From Glandiceps talaboti (taxonomy: Eukaryota; Hemichordata; Enteropneusta; Spengelidae), in assembly GCF_964340395.1 (NCBI RefSeq), contig NC_135551.1, forward strand, positions 18,364,503 through 18,428,502: a stretch of 64,000 nt of DNA, read 5' to 3'. Shown piece by piece: positions 1 through 13,104 of the stretch. Made by a program: the position numbers and the translations under genes. Below the pieces are notes generated by a model. It saw only the letters and a list, made by a program, of their open reading frames with translations. It was not told the DNA's origin and ran no database searches. Position 1 is the first letter of the stretch. The number at the start of each line of letters is the position of its first letter.

Positions 1-849
1 GTTGTGTTTCCATAACCACGGTTTAATACTCAAGTTACTGTTTATTTTTGCTGTGAATTATTTTGTGGTTTGGTTTTGAACGGATTTCAACGCTTGGTTG
101 ACATCCGTAAATGATCCACTACTAGTCTAGTCACGGATGGCGTGTAATTGTGATGAGATGTCAAGCGTGTGTCGTTGCCACAATCCATCGTCGCAAACCA
201 CGGCCTGTTTACGGCAATGCCACAATCTGGCTTTCACGAAATTTCCCCGTGGATGAACACTACATTACATTACATTACTCGGAGTACGTCTAGACTCTAT
301 TCTGACATTGTATAGAAGTACGCTTTAATTAAATTGAGCAATATATGAACCGAGATATACTTCTCAATGTCATACACAGATGAATGAATTGTCATTTCAT
401 GCAACATATGTAACGGGATGGTGGGCTCATAAGGGCGCGTAGTATTTCTTAGATTGTTGTTTTCCTGATCTGCAGGCTAAATATAACAACGTTTTGACTA
501 TATTTTCCTACCTGTGTTGAAGAAAGACTATACTTGTGTTATTTCTACTAGTGTAGAGATTGATGCATTTGTATCAGCAGGATTCGTACGATATTTTCTT
601 AAGAAAACTTTAGCAATAATACGTGCCCCTGTGAGATGATCGTAGTGATTGTAATGCTTACAGGAAACTAGACTACAGTTACATCTTCTGCATATTAAAG
701 TTCTTTTGAGTCATCTCATCTTGTTACACATTTTAAAGAAACAAATTGCGCGTTTCCATAGTTACGTCAGAGTGCAATAAATGAGTCCAGAAACTATGGA
801 TTAAATGTCTGACCAAACTCATTCAATCCTGTATGAATTTGTACTTAAT
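1..849. other. non-coding stretch, nothing recognised
   Basis: No exon-like reading frame with plausible splice borders was found here. It is AT-rich single-copy-looking sequence that may be upstream or intronic to the aminopeptidase gene, whose first exon was not located. Confidence 0.4.
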
Positions 850-1690
850 TAGTCCCTGCGGACGAAGTCTGGGACGGGCACTTATGGATTGGGTTCCGTC
901 CGTCCGTCCGTCCGTCCGTCTGTCCATCCGGAGACGTTTCTTGGAGATGCCTGGACCGATTTTTTTTTTCAAACTTGGTACAGGGGCAACATACTATGGC
1001 ATACATATGCACGTCAATTTATTTCATGACATGATCCAATACGGCCGCCTAGCAGCCATTTTGTTTGCGAATTTTCCCTGTCCAAAGCCATAACTCACAC
1101 ATGCTTGAACAGATCTCATTCAAAGTTGGTATTAGGACAGTGTTCTATGACATACACGTGCATATTCATTGTTGTCGTGATACAATCCAATATGGCTGCC
1201 TGGCAGCCATTTTGTTGACGCAGTTTTCATGTCCAAAGCCATAACTCAGACATGTTTGAACAGAGTAGTGATATCAAAAACAACCATATGAGGCCACACA
1301 TCATTAACCAGGTTTGAAAATGACAACATAAACTGCCAGTTCCTTAAAACCCAATCATAGCGGGGCCTATGTCATTTTCAATGACTTGTTGTTGAATGGT
1401 TTATTCCATGAAGTAATCTTGAAGAGTAGGCATGTCCCATGTCCAACGAGGAGACACAACATGAGTAGGCATGTTCCATGTCCAACGAGCAGACACAACA
1501 TATCTAAGTCTGTTTGATTTAGGTTCACAAGTGTTGTTGCGTGATCAGAGTAGTGCTATCAAAAACAACCATATGAGGCCAAACAACATTAACAAGGTTT
1601 GAAAATGACAACATAAACTGTCAGTTCCTTAAAACCCAATCATAGCGGCGGGGATTATGCCATTCTCAATTTGTGTCGAACCGAAAATTC
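850..1690 (+). mobile_element. dispersed TIR element, family 'AGTCCCCGC', copy A
   Basis: First of four copies in the window (others at 8809-9460, 18787-19491 and 36201-36380). It begins with a close match to TAGTCCCCGC, followed by a CCGT-rich tract, and then repeated text about 'CCAATATGGC' and 'CATAACTCAGACATG'. A match to the reverse complement of the start (CGGGGCCTA) lies near 1361-1370. A further partial repeat of the 3' section runs to about 1690. No protein is encoded. It is probably a non-autonomous DNA transposon; the exact boundaries are uncertain. Confidence 0.6.
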
Positions 1691-1930
1691 CATCAATCTG
1701 TTACATTTTTGCAATTCATATACTGTATGCCTCATCTTCTTCATTCAGATATCAGCTCATTACCATATATAAGCCTTATGTCAAGACACACCGTGTCTAC
1801 TATTTTAGGCGAAGCGTAGACTCTTACATGTAACATGTTGTCCACACTATTAAGTAATTTGAACAAAGGCTGCATTTGTTTATGCTTAAGGTTCCCAAAA
1901 ATCATTTTCATTAATCAATAAATTAATTAT

Positions 1931-2338
1931 AGTGGCCATATGGATGACAAGGGAGTATTTATTTTGGATTTATAATTTTGAAAACCTCTCTATTATCATG
2001 TTTCCTTACTTCAAAAACAGTGTGAAACAGCATCGACCAAATCTTAAAAAGTGTAAAAAGTATGTTATTATACATATAGTCTGTAAGGTATGCCGTGACA
2101 GGGCGCCGCGCCTTCACACATCGGCCGACTCCTCTCACGGGTGAGAGGAGGCCGGTGAGGGCGGAACATCACGACGTATCTTACACTCTATTGTACGTAC
2201 AATAACACATATTTTACACATTTTGTATTTTTTGGGGGCAATTTATTGAGTTACAAACAAGGAATTCGTATATGTTGTTTTGTTTTTATAAATTATAAAT
2301 CCAAAATGACTACCCATTTGTCATCCATATATCCATTT
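1931..2338 (+). mobile_element. foldback MITE of the TTAA/AGTGGCCA family, carrying a nested MITE
   Basis: The ends AGTGGCCATATGGATGA and TCATCCATATATCCA are imperfect inverted repeats matching the element at 34788-35133, where a clean TTAA target duplication is visible. The body repeats the same phrases (WTTTGGATTT, AAAAGTGTAAAA, GTACGTACAATAAC). The centre is split by another element at 2077-2190, so this copy is the older host of a later insertion. Confidence 0.65.
2077..2190. mobile_element. short palindromic MITE (TAGTCTGTAAG family) nested in another MITE
   Basis: The ends TAGTCTGTAAGGTA and TATCTTACACTCTA are inverted repeats around a GC-rich hairpin with GAGAGGAG and CCTCTC arms. Flanking 9-mers TTATACATA and TTGTACGTA match at 7 of 9 positions, and the unbroken host family (about 34960) reads TTGTACGTA there, which supports a decayed 9-bp target duplication. 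Related copies lie at 10175-10290, 25250-25354 and 34693-34774. Confidence 0.65.
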
Positions 2339-3171
2339 TAGTTTTCATTCTTGTCCAAATAGTGAATGACGCCCCCCCCCCCATTACAACATGCTCCTTC
2401 TCTAAAGCAAGGTTTTTCAATTGTTATAACTCCGTTTCAGAGAGGTTGCACGATGTAAAGTTGATGAAAATGAGATCCTGTGTCCTCTAAACCAGCAAGA
2501 TTGTCGTGTGGTATAGTCATATAATATATATACGATTGTAGGCTAGCTGATGACCCGCTTTCTAAGTTTATTTGTACGAGATAAGATCTAGTTACTGAGG
2601 GTACAGCTATTTACAACTGCAGCTGGCATTCATTCATGACTATACTAAACTACATACAAGATAAACCCATAAATTGTCTCGGTCATTTTGATATGATTTG
2701 TAACATAGTTCGAAATTGGTGTCGAGTTCCGTCATGTGCTAGAAAACAGCGTCCTCAACGGTATATATCAGCCATCTATACTACAGTCTGTATAATGCCT
2801 ATAATGTACATCATGGCTTTTAACGGGAGGTCCTTGGACCAAATGTTGTGTTTTGCATTTAAAAAAAACAGTAGCGATGGGTACCAATCAAAACATGTAG
2901 GCAAAATGATGTCCTGCAAATCACGAACTCCCCAAAAGCTTGAATGTCGGACCTTGAATCATTCGTAAATTATATATATGCAGGTGTGCAACAATGCCGT
3001 TGACGCTATTTTATTATCCTTTCTTAATACAAACCGTCCATGTGAGACTTCAACCACTTTCTAGATATGCTTCAATTATGTTTTTAGTAGTAGGAATAAT
3101 ACAAGCATTTTCAGATATGGAATTACTAGTATCAGTCGAATAGTGTCGCTTCTCTGTTAATTGAATTGGTT

Positions 3172-3270
3172 CCAAGGGAACATACCTCAAACAGCAATGT
3201 ACTCAAGTCACTACCTCAAACAGCAATGTATTCAAGTCACTACCTCAAACAGCAATGCACTCAAGTCACA
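3172..3270 (+). repeat. three-unit tandem repeat
   Basis: Three near-identical units of about 32 bp containing CCTCAAACAGCAATG and CAAGTCAC. No function is suggested. Confidence 0.7.
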
Positions 3271-3612
3271 ACGTACATTTCATTCAGTACTGAAACATCG
3301 GTCCGTGACAATACCACAAAATCGTAGTATGTATCCATTTCGACTGACAATATTGTGATTGTTATTATTCTCGGATGTCATGGTGCCCATATTGTTGTGT
3401 GAGCCTTAATCATAAAGTGAGTTATATTCATCCTCGACTTGTGATTCTTCTATATTTATCCCGCGTTCTCGGTTCGAATATATCGTAGATCCCAACTGGA
3501 GCTAGTCTGTGAGACAATGTCGTGGCACCCTACGATCAGGCATTTGCAACATATGTGGCTGTTCACGTTGCCTAATAAGGCAGAAAGACACGTTGTGTGG
3601 TACAGACCACCC

Positions 3613-3830
3613 TAGACTCTCTTACAGTCCTTGGAGCTTCGCATCACTAAAATTTGGTTTGTTTTGTATGAACCGATACCTACACTGCATATTGAAATTG
3701 TACTTGAATATCCTTGTAGTGTGCGCCCTCACCGATCACACAGGGCGAACCGTTTGTTGATGTGTTAGTGCGATCCCTTGGGCTTCGCCTTAACAAGATC
3801 GTATTGTTACTGCTAACTCTGACATTTCTC
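3613..3830 (+). mobile_element. partial MITE, TAGACTCTCT family
   Basis: The start TAGACTCTCTTACAGTCC and the following text (GAGCTTCGC, ATGAACCGATACC, GTGCGCCCTCA) match the left half of the complete 366-bp copy at 27891-28256. The right end is not clear, so this copy is diverged or truncated. Confidence 0.5.
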
Positions 3831-4350
3831 ATTGCTATAGGTATATGATAACAGAACGCCACTCCAGGAAATATAGACATTTTCATAAAGAATGGGTTCT
3901 GGAGAGTTATTTCATGATGTTAATCACTTGCAGTTACTTTCGATTGCAGAGAAACATCAAGTTGATATTGTGCAAAGGGTGTCTTTGATATGGGCTATTG
4001 CATCATGGGAGTCAGCAGAAATGGTGTATTCAAGCATAGATGGGAGAAAATTCTCCTCTGTTTATGATTTAAGTTGCAAACCATAATAGCTAAGATACCC
4101 TACAAATGCACAAGATCAACTTCATCTTTCTCTGACATCGCAAGTAATTGTAGATGAAAAATCATGAAAATGGCTCTCCAGAGACCATAGTTTATGAAAA
4201 TGACTTCATTTTATAGAGTGGCATTCCCCTTTAAAACACAGTCTGTGACCGATCCTGAGGCCCTACTTTCGGCTAAAGTCCAAGTATAAAATACAAGTTG
4301 ACCACACCATTCACTAGGTATTTATATTTTTATTTGTGACTTTGTTACAG

Positions 4351-5169
4351 TGCTGTACCTATGCGATGCTCTCCCAAGTGCTGTACCCGAGGGATACATC
4401 TTTCCCGAAAGATCCAGCCTAAAGAGGGCTAAACGCGAAGATCCTACAGCACCACCAGATACACAACGAAACTGTGCCGTCAGCCCTCCGGTAAGAAACG
4501 TGTAACATGATCAGACAGACAGGTTAGGTAAAACAAACCAAAACATCTGAGACTCCAAATATGCTGATAGATGAATAATTTAATAAATCATAAGGTGAAA
4601 TGTAAAAGAAAAATACACCAAAAAACACAAATGCAAATTTAGTATTCCAATAGAGCCCCAAGAAATTGACAAGGTGAGAGTTACGAATCTTTTGAATGAC
4701 CAGGTGAAATGTTAGTCTGTAAGATACAACATTCATGCCTTGCAATCAACGTGGTTTAGAAGCCTGATAAGGGCCTCAGACCATAAGAGTGGGTGAACAA
4801 CACAACTTATCTTACAGTTTAGTGAAACGTATAAACCAATCAAATGACCGTCAGGCAAATCAGGCAAAGGCTATACACCAATGAAATGGCAAGACAATAG
4901 AATGATGTTAACAATTGGTGTAAGCCAGTCACATGACCAGGCAAACGATATAAACCAATAAGATGACTAGGCAAATGGTGTAAGCAAATAAAATGACAAG
5001 GCAATAGAAAAACAATCAAATACTAAGTAAAAGAGTAAAGGTATGAACCAGTCACATGATCGGGTAATTATACATGAACCCATTCTCCCAAGCCGGAATA
5101 TTTTTCTGTTCATACTCTTTGGGGAATGCATGAACTCAAGTTACCACCTTGGCGATAGGCTTTTCACGC

Positions 5170-5220
<51 letters not shown>

Positions 5221-5301
5221 CGTGCGTGCGTACATACATACATACATACATACATACATACATACATACATACATACATACATACATACATACATACACA
5301 C

Positions 5302-5340
<39 letters not shown>

Positions 5341-5693
5341 ACATGTAAATACACTAAGTTACATGTGTAGTATTCTCTTATTTGTTTTTGTCCACAGTAT
5401 TATCCACCAACAACAACTGAAACTGGAGACAGGCTTGCCGACCTCAGGGTTGAAATGGCGAATATTGATGCAGCAGCGTATATAATACCTTCAGAAGATC
5501 CACACGATGTAAGGCGATTTTTAACACAACTTCCCTTTGGTAAACCACGCCCTCTATGGCCAGTTGTCGTTGTGATTCCTAAGTCAATTCTTACAAGTTT
5601 AGATTTTAAAAAGCCCTTCAAAGTCGAAGGTATAAAGTGTGCCTTTTAGCACAACTGAACTGATTCAGTGGTGCTATAGGCATGGTGAAATGT

Positions 5694-5745
<52 letters not shown>

Positions 5746-8700
5746 AGGGGGGAGGGGGGACTGCAATTCTACTTAGTGTGTCTAATTATAAACTTGTCCA
5801 AAGCAATACTGATAATGATGACCTGGTTATACTAGGCTATATTTAAAAAAAAAATCAAAAGTGATATTTCAGTGGTCAAAAAATTCCTTGGCCAATTCAT
5901 CTGAAAATTGATGGATGTAACAGAGTGGTGTTGCACATGTAGGTGTGTCCAGATGAAGAATTAATAATCAAGACAACATGGTTCCACTATTTTCTGTTCA
6001 AATAAAGCAACAAAAATGGGATTGCTCGAAAAGCTAAAACTGCAAACACTACAAGACCAATCTTCTGAAATTTGGTGTCTGGATGAAGAGCTGTTAATCA
6101 TGAAAAGATTATTCCAATCATTGATATATGCATATTATTTCTGTCAAAAGTTCCAATTTAAGTTTGAAACTACTTTTGGCAGATCTACATACCAAAAGGA
6201 ACATCCTCTTATAAAAATAACAATTTGGATTTCAGTTACGCACAGCACCATTGGCTCTAATTTATGTTTATAATTGCCTTTAAAGGGAGTAAACCTGCAC
6301 TAGAGAAAACTGTGATATTTTTTTAACACGTAACCAAATATATATTCACTAACAATTGGTGAGTTACTTGTTGACAGACGTTATATCTGTTAATTAGTGG
6401 TCAACATTTGTAGTGACATGTTTAAAGCTTGAGAGAAATTGTAGTCTTGAATCTTTCGCCTAGACTGTCGACAGTCGCTCGCGCCTTTTTCCCTAGGTTT
6501 TATCTAAACTCCGGTCCGGCGCAACACTAGTAATAGTATAATCGCAAACTGATATCGAGGGCCGTATTGCGAAGGCCCAAGCGACTGTTGTCCCTTGCCG
6601 CGCCCTCATGCGATAACAATAGGAACATTCAGTTTGTAGACTATTGACATTTAGGTCATAGTTCACAAAGCTTGTCAATCAAAATGAACATGGCGTAGTC
6701 ACCAAGCGAGTCAACACATCGAGATGCATTGGAAAAACTTTGATACTCGCACTTGAAAGACTTTCAGAGAAGAATTATAGATACCTATGTCTCTGGGAAA
6801 GATGTTTTCGTTAGTGTACTGACAGGAAGTGACAAGTCCATAGCCTATGAAGCCCGGGCTATGAAGTCGCAGGCCTGTGGGTTATACTTCCATGCTCCGA
6901 TCGTTCTCGCGATACAGCTAACAACATCTAGTCTGCAATTGTCTCAGTAGTATCCTCATTGATACAATGATAGCTCTAATATAATCCCGTATATAAACGG
7001 CGAAGGCCCTTTTATTTGTGGTAATTTTGCTAAACAATAGGGAAGTGGTAACAACCTAGCGGCCGACCCAAAGGTTCACCCCCCCCCCCCCCACATCAAC
7101 AACAAAAATCACATGCCAAAAAGAAAACATCAAGGAAAAGACACAACAAACTGTCATATCATATAGCATCGTGATAAAGATTACGTAAATTGACTCCTCA
7201 ATCGGTATCTGAAATAATGGGGTACAATAGCGTTAGGGATATATAGACTCAGTACTCTGTGGAGGCACTAGTTGAAGACGTGTCGGATCGGAGCACGATC
7301 TCCGTGCCGTGGTAAATATGGAGGCACTTTTCTGTTTCAGGTAGAACGTCTACCATTTGCACATTATCTGCGCCTCACTATCAAACATTTTATACATGAA
7401 TATTATTACTATATAATATGCTAGCGAGGGAAGGTAAAAAAGGTGTCCAAAACATCTGTTGCTTGACTGGAGTGTCGGTCGGAGTTGGTACAATAAGTCG
7501 ACTTCCGTAGCACTCTCTCGCTCCAGTACCACTGTAACAGCTAGCTGCATGCTAAACATGGCAATAGACTAGTGAGCATGACAATGTATCGGGCGTCGAG
7601 TTTGTCAACGACGTCATTTACGAATGTTATAAAAACGCGCGGTTTCAAGCTTTAACAAAGAAAGATAGGAAAGGAAAAAGTACTTGATTATGACCATCAA
7701 AATGCATTTACGAGGTCAAATTTGCGCTGCAGTTTACGTGTGTTGCACGTTGAGTAACCTTACATTGAACTGTATGCAAATTATACGATAGAGTACCGCC
7801 CCATTAAATGACGTCACATCATGAATAAGTAATAGCAAGGGAGATGCGGCAAGGGACAACAGTCGCTCGGGCCTTCGGCCCTCGACCTCGGGCCTTCGGC
7901 CCTCAATTTGCGATTAGACTAGTGTTGCGCGGGATCGGAGTTTAGATAAAACTTTGGGAAAAAAAGGCTCGAGCGACTGTCGACAGTCTATCTTTCGCCA
8001 TGTTAAAACTGCACAAGTTTGTAACTGTAACTTACATACATATCACTTCTCAATCAGACAACCAGAATCTATACACTGACAAGTGTTAAAATACCAATGA
8101 TCAGACATTGTACATGATAATCAGTGGTCGATCTTATCCATAAATATTGCAATAACAATTTTAGATCGCGATCGCCGTTGAGGGCGCTGTTTGGGGTACT
8201 GACCCAAAATTCAATTCGATTTGATTTATCATGTAAACATCTACAAAAAGATACGTTCACTTATTGTGGTTCATTACCATTCAGGGTGTACAATATTACG
8301 AGTAAGTTATTGTATCGAACAAAACATTTCCACCTTCAAATTATTTTATAATTATTTATGAAGATACTTTTAAATAAGTTGCAACCAGGCTAGACTGTTA
8401 GACGTCGCCGGGGCCGTATCATTCCCCCCCCCCCCCATTTATTGTAAGGGTAGAGAAGAGCGCCTTCAATGTCAGACCATTTAATATGACAGAACATGTT
8501 ACCTTACTGCAGATAATGAAACTTAATTTTTCAGAGTGAATACATCGCAAAGTGTCACGAGAGAAGATCTTGGATCTGTGGAATGACGGGATCTGCAGGT
8601 CAGTTTACTTTTTAACAAATGTTCCTACAGATCTAGACAAAAGAAATTGAAAATATGTTTGATAGAAACAAATATTTATGGTAGTTGAGTTCTGTCTAAA

Positions 8701-9510
8701 CTCAGCATTATTACTGCGATAATTCTCTTCCTAAAACGTTGATACACAGCCGTTAAATCATCGCTATTTCTACAATTTTTAAGACCATTTTCATTTTTAG
8801 TCCCCCGCCAGACGAAGTCTGGGATGGGGACTTACAGATTGGGTTCCATCTGTCCGTCCGTCTGTCCGTCCATCGAGAGCCATTTTTGGAGATGCCTGGA
8901 CCGATGTTTTTCAAACTTGGTACAGGGGCAACATACAATGGCATACATATGCACGTCAATTTGTTTCATGATACGATCCAATATGGCCGCCTAGCAGCCA
9001 TTTTGTTTGCAAATTTTCCCTGTCAAAAGCCATAACTCAGACATGCTTGAACAGATCTCATTCAAAGTTGGTGTTAAGACAGTGTTCTATGACATACATG
9101 TGCATATCCATTTTTGTCGTGATACGATCCAATATGGCTGCCTGGCAGCCATTTTGTTTGCGAATTTTCCATGTCCAAAGCCATAACTCAGACATGCTTG
9201 AACAGCCCCCCCCCCCCTCCCATACCCAACCCATCCTTTATTGTTGAATGGTTTATTCCATCACGTCATCTTGAAGAGTAGGCATGTCCCATGTCCAACG
9301 AGGAGACACAACATGAGTAGGCATGTTCCATGTCCAACGAGCAGACACAACATATCTAAGCCTGTTTGATTTAGGTTCACAAGTGTTGTTGCGTGATCAG
9401 AGTAGTGATATAGAGGAAATGACAATATAAACTGCCAGTTCCTTAAAACCCAATCATAATACTGAAATGACATTTCAGTATTACGTAAGTCTGCGTGCAC
9501 ACACAAACAC

Positions 9511-9593
<83 letters not shown>

Positions 9594-10467
9594 GATAGAT
9601 AGATCCATCTGTCTGCTTTACACACACATGCACACACACACACACATACATACATACATACATACATACATACATACATACATACATACATACATACATA
9701 CATACTGCATGCACACATACATACATACATACATACATACATACACATACATACATACATACATACATACATACATACATACATACATACATACATACAT
9801 ACATGCACACACGCATACACATACATACATACACACAAAGACACACATGCACAGACACACACACATGCACACACACACACACGGACACACATACTGTCAT
9901 ACACACACATATATACACACAGACACACTGAATATTGATAAATTTGAGAAACAACTGACTGCTAGTAAGCATATTGATAATACTCATGACAAGAGTTTTT
10001 ATAAATTCTTTTGAAGGTCTTGCCATTGTAACAACTGGCGAAGCAGCTATCTGGACTGATGGTCGATATTTCCTACAAGCAGAACAACAATTGGACTGTA
10101 ACTGGGAACTTATGAAGAGTGGTAAGTCCTTGATTATGGAACATATATATGCTCTATTCGTTCTTGTATTAGTATAGTCTGTAAGGTGTGCTGTGACGGG
10201 GCGCCCTCACACATCGGTCAACCCCTCTCACAGCAGATATCATGCTTTTAGATTTTTATCATGGGAGAGAGGAGGCCGTTGAGGGCGAAGCGACATGTGC
10301 TGGGTATATTGGAATGGTGATGATTGCAGTGGTGGTGGTGGTGGTGGTGGTGGTGGTGGTGGTGGTGGTGGTGACGATGACGACGACAGTACACGATAAT
10401 GAATAATGATAATAATAATGATAATGATGATAATGACGACAACGACGACGACGACGATAACGATGAC

Positions 10468-10507
<40 letters not shown>

Positions 10508-11018
10508 TTAGAATCATAGAAATGTGGTTTATTCATACTTGTTATTTAGGTACCATTGACTTGATTAAAACCTCAGCCGAGAGAATATTCAATATAAACT
10601 AGACGTAACTTGAATGTCTTGTTATTGTCGTCCAAAAAGCTTTGTGAAGCGCCCACAACGACGAGTCTTTCAATTTAGGACCAGACTCAGGATTCAATTG
10701 GTGACTGATGAAGACAAATTATTCAACGTTATAATAGCCATGTTCATGGTATATATAATTTGTAGCTTGTTGTGTTTAATGTGCCAATGTTCTTACATAG
10801 TACCATGGCCTCTTGCAGGTCAATCTGGCACCCCTTCACAGTCGGAATGGTTAATAGACGTATTACCAGCAGGTACAGCTGGAGATCCCACCAAAGTGGC
10901 ATTTGACCCCACTCTTCTATCACTTAGTAAGTAAAGCAACATGTGTGCATGAGAGGGGCATTTGTTTATGTGTATGTGTATGTATGTGTGTGTGTCTGTG
11001 TGTGTGTGTCTGTGTCTG

Positions 11019-11057
<39 letters not shown>

Positions 11058-11130
11058 GTCCGTATATTCATATTTATGTCTTTACGCGTGCTTGTATGTA
11101 TGTATGTATGTATGTATGTATGTATGTATG

Positions 11131-11161
<31 letters not shown>

Positions 11162-13055
11162 TACTATGCTATACATCGGTCTTACCAAAGTAATACACAT
11201 GAAATTAATGCCATGGAGTACGCCATAAACGACGAATCGTTTATCACAGAATGCAGTGACATTTTATGCCCACACATTCAGTCGCCAAGACATGCACGCA
11301 GCACTCGCACATAATATCACGAGAGTTACCACTCGTGAGAGTATCTAGTGACTAGAATAGCTCTAAGCATACCATCGTGTGTATGGCACAGGCTCATCAA
11401 CCGACGCCTATGCGCATACTGCTGTCTATCATTCGTCTAATGTTTGTTTGTATGTCAACATATTCATTTCCTTTCAAGGTTCTCACGATAGTTATGCTGA
11501 TGCTTTCAAGGCTGCAGAAGCAGATGGTAAATATATTGTAATGTATCCATACGAAGACAACAATTTGGTCGATGTGGTGTGGGATGACCAACCTGAATGC
11601 ACTAACGAGCCTTTGATGGTCCTGGAGAAAAAGTGGACAGGTAAACGTAAAACACATTTCTTGATAAACACGTGTACGTGTACTATTATGTAAAATACAT
11701 GTAAATTCGCGAGAACAATGTTTGAATAACCAATCAGATTGTTAGATACAGTCACTGCCACGACTTCATAAATCGTGTCGCGCTGTGAAGTGAGAATAAT
11801 GAGGTGTCACCCAGTGATTAATAGTTCATGAACTAAAAGTAATATAAAAGCAAACATGAAAAAATATTTGTTTCCGATAACATGACTTCAGAAATTAGGG
11901 TAGATAGGTCGAAATTTTATCTGTTTTATTTTTATTTAGTTATTTTAGTTATTTATTCATTTGTATTTTTTTTTTTTTTGGGGGGGGGGTACTTCAACTC
12001 TAAGACAAGATACTCGTTGGCTACAATACTTCTGTGATCATAATTTAATGAGGACTGGTGTAAAAAAAAAGCAAAGGAAGACAATTTTATGTGAATTAGA
12101 CGAATACTACGATCGATATGCAGAGTGTACTGTGTACATTCAACTTTGCACTCAGTATCTCTGGAATTCGGGATTTTTGAAAAGAATTATTTACTATTGC
12201 AAGAACATTGATACAGAAGTAGAAGTTAATTCTAACTATCCTCTGGATGTAAAAAAAATGTTTATGGACATTGGTTGGCGGCTTGAATTAGGGTCGGTCT
12301 GGTTATTGGGGGAACACTATTTTTTTTATTTTAAATGGTTTTCTTTTTCATTGTGTTACCCTTAGGTCAAGACTGGTGGGACAAAATTACAGAAGTACGC
12401 ACAGAAATGGAAAGTGCCAGCACACAAATGATGGTTTTGCATGCATTGGATGATACAGCTTGTAAGTTTTTTGTTTTAGATTCTACGTTTAATCTTTAAA
12501 ATGCCTAAAACATAAGAACTATTGGAAGCATTTCTACAATACTAAAATATTTCCAAATGTAATGCATTTAGTATTTCGAACTTGATATTTTGTTGAACCC
12601 CTGTTGTTATAACCCAATGCCTTTGAACATCTCATTTAAATTGCCGTAAAACCAGTCCCTTTTACGGCACCGTCAAAACCATAAGTAATTAATTGTCCTT
12701 AAAATATGCCACGACTTTCTAGAACACATTTTGTACTTGTTGCGCATTTCCATGCCAAGAAGACTTCACAGCAAGGACTTTGATCTTCACATCGAAACGA
12801 TGTGCAATAATTTAAATCTTACGTCTTTTTCAGGGCTTTTTAATATGAGAGGTGCTGATATTCCGTACAACCCAGTTTTCTTTGCATATACCATTATTAA
12901 AAAAGATACAACTATGTAAGTTGAAATTTAAGATGTAATGTACCATTTTAGTGGAGGTTCGGGGGGGGGGGGGTGTCTTTATCGCTACATCAATGGGAAT
13001 TACACTAAAAAGATACCGAGGTCTGACCACTACGTTAAAAATCATGAGTATATAG

Positions 13056-13104
<49 letters not shown>

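Noticed and set aside
3892-4086. 64-residue frame as the missing first aminopeptidase exon
   Set aside because: It lacks a hydrophobic signal sequence and does not end in a donor with the phase needed to join 4351.
5171-5340. CRISPR-like or spacer-repeat arrays
   Set aside because: All regular arrays here are eukaryotic micro- or minisatellites with no unique spacers.
11961-12365. 134-residue open frame before the aminopeptidase exon at 12366
   Set aside because: It ends exactly at the acceptor, has no family resemblance and is AT-rich intron text; the true exon uses a different frame.
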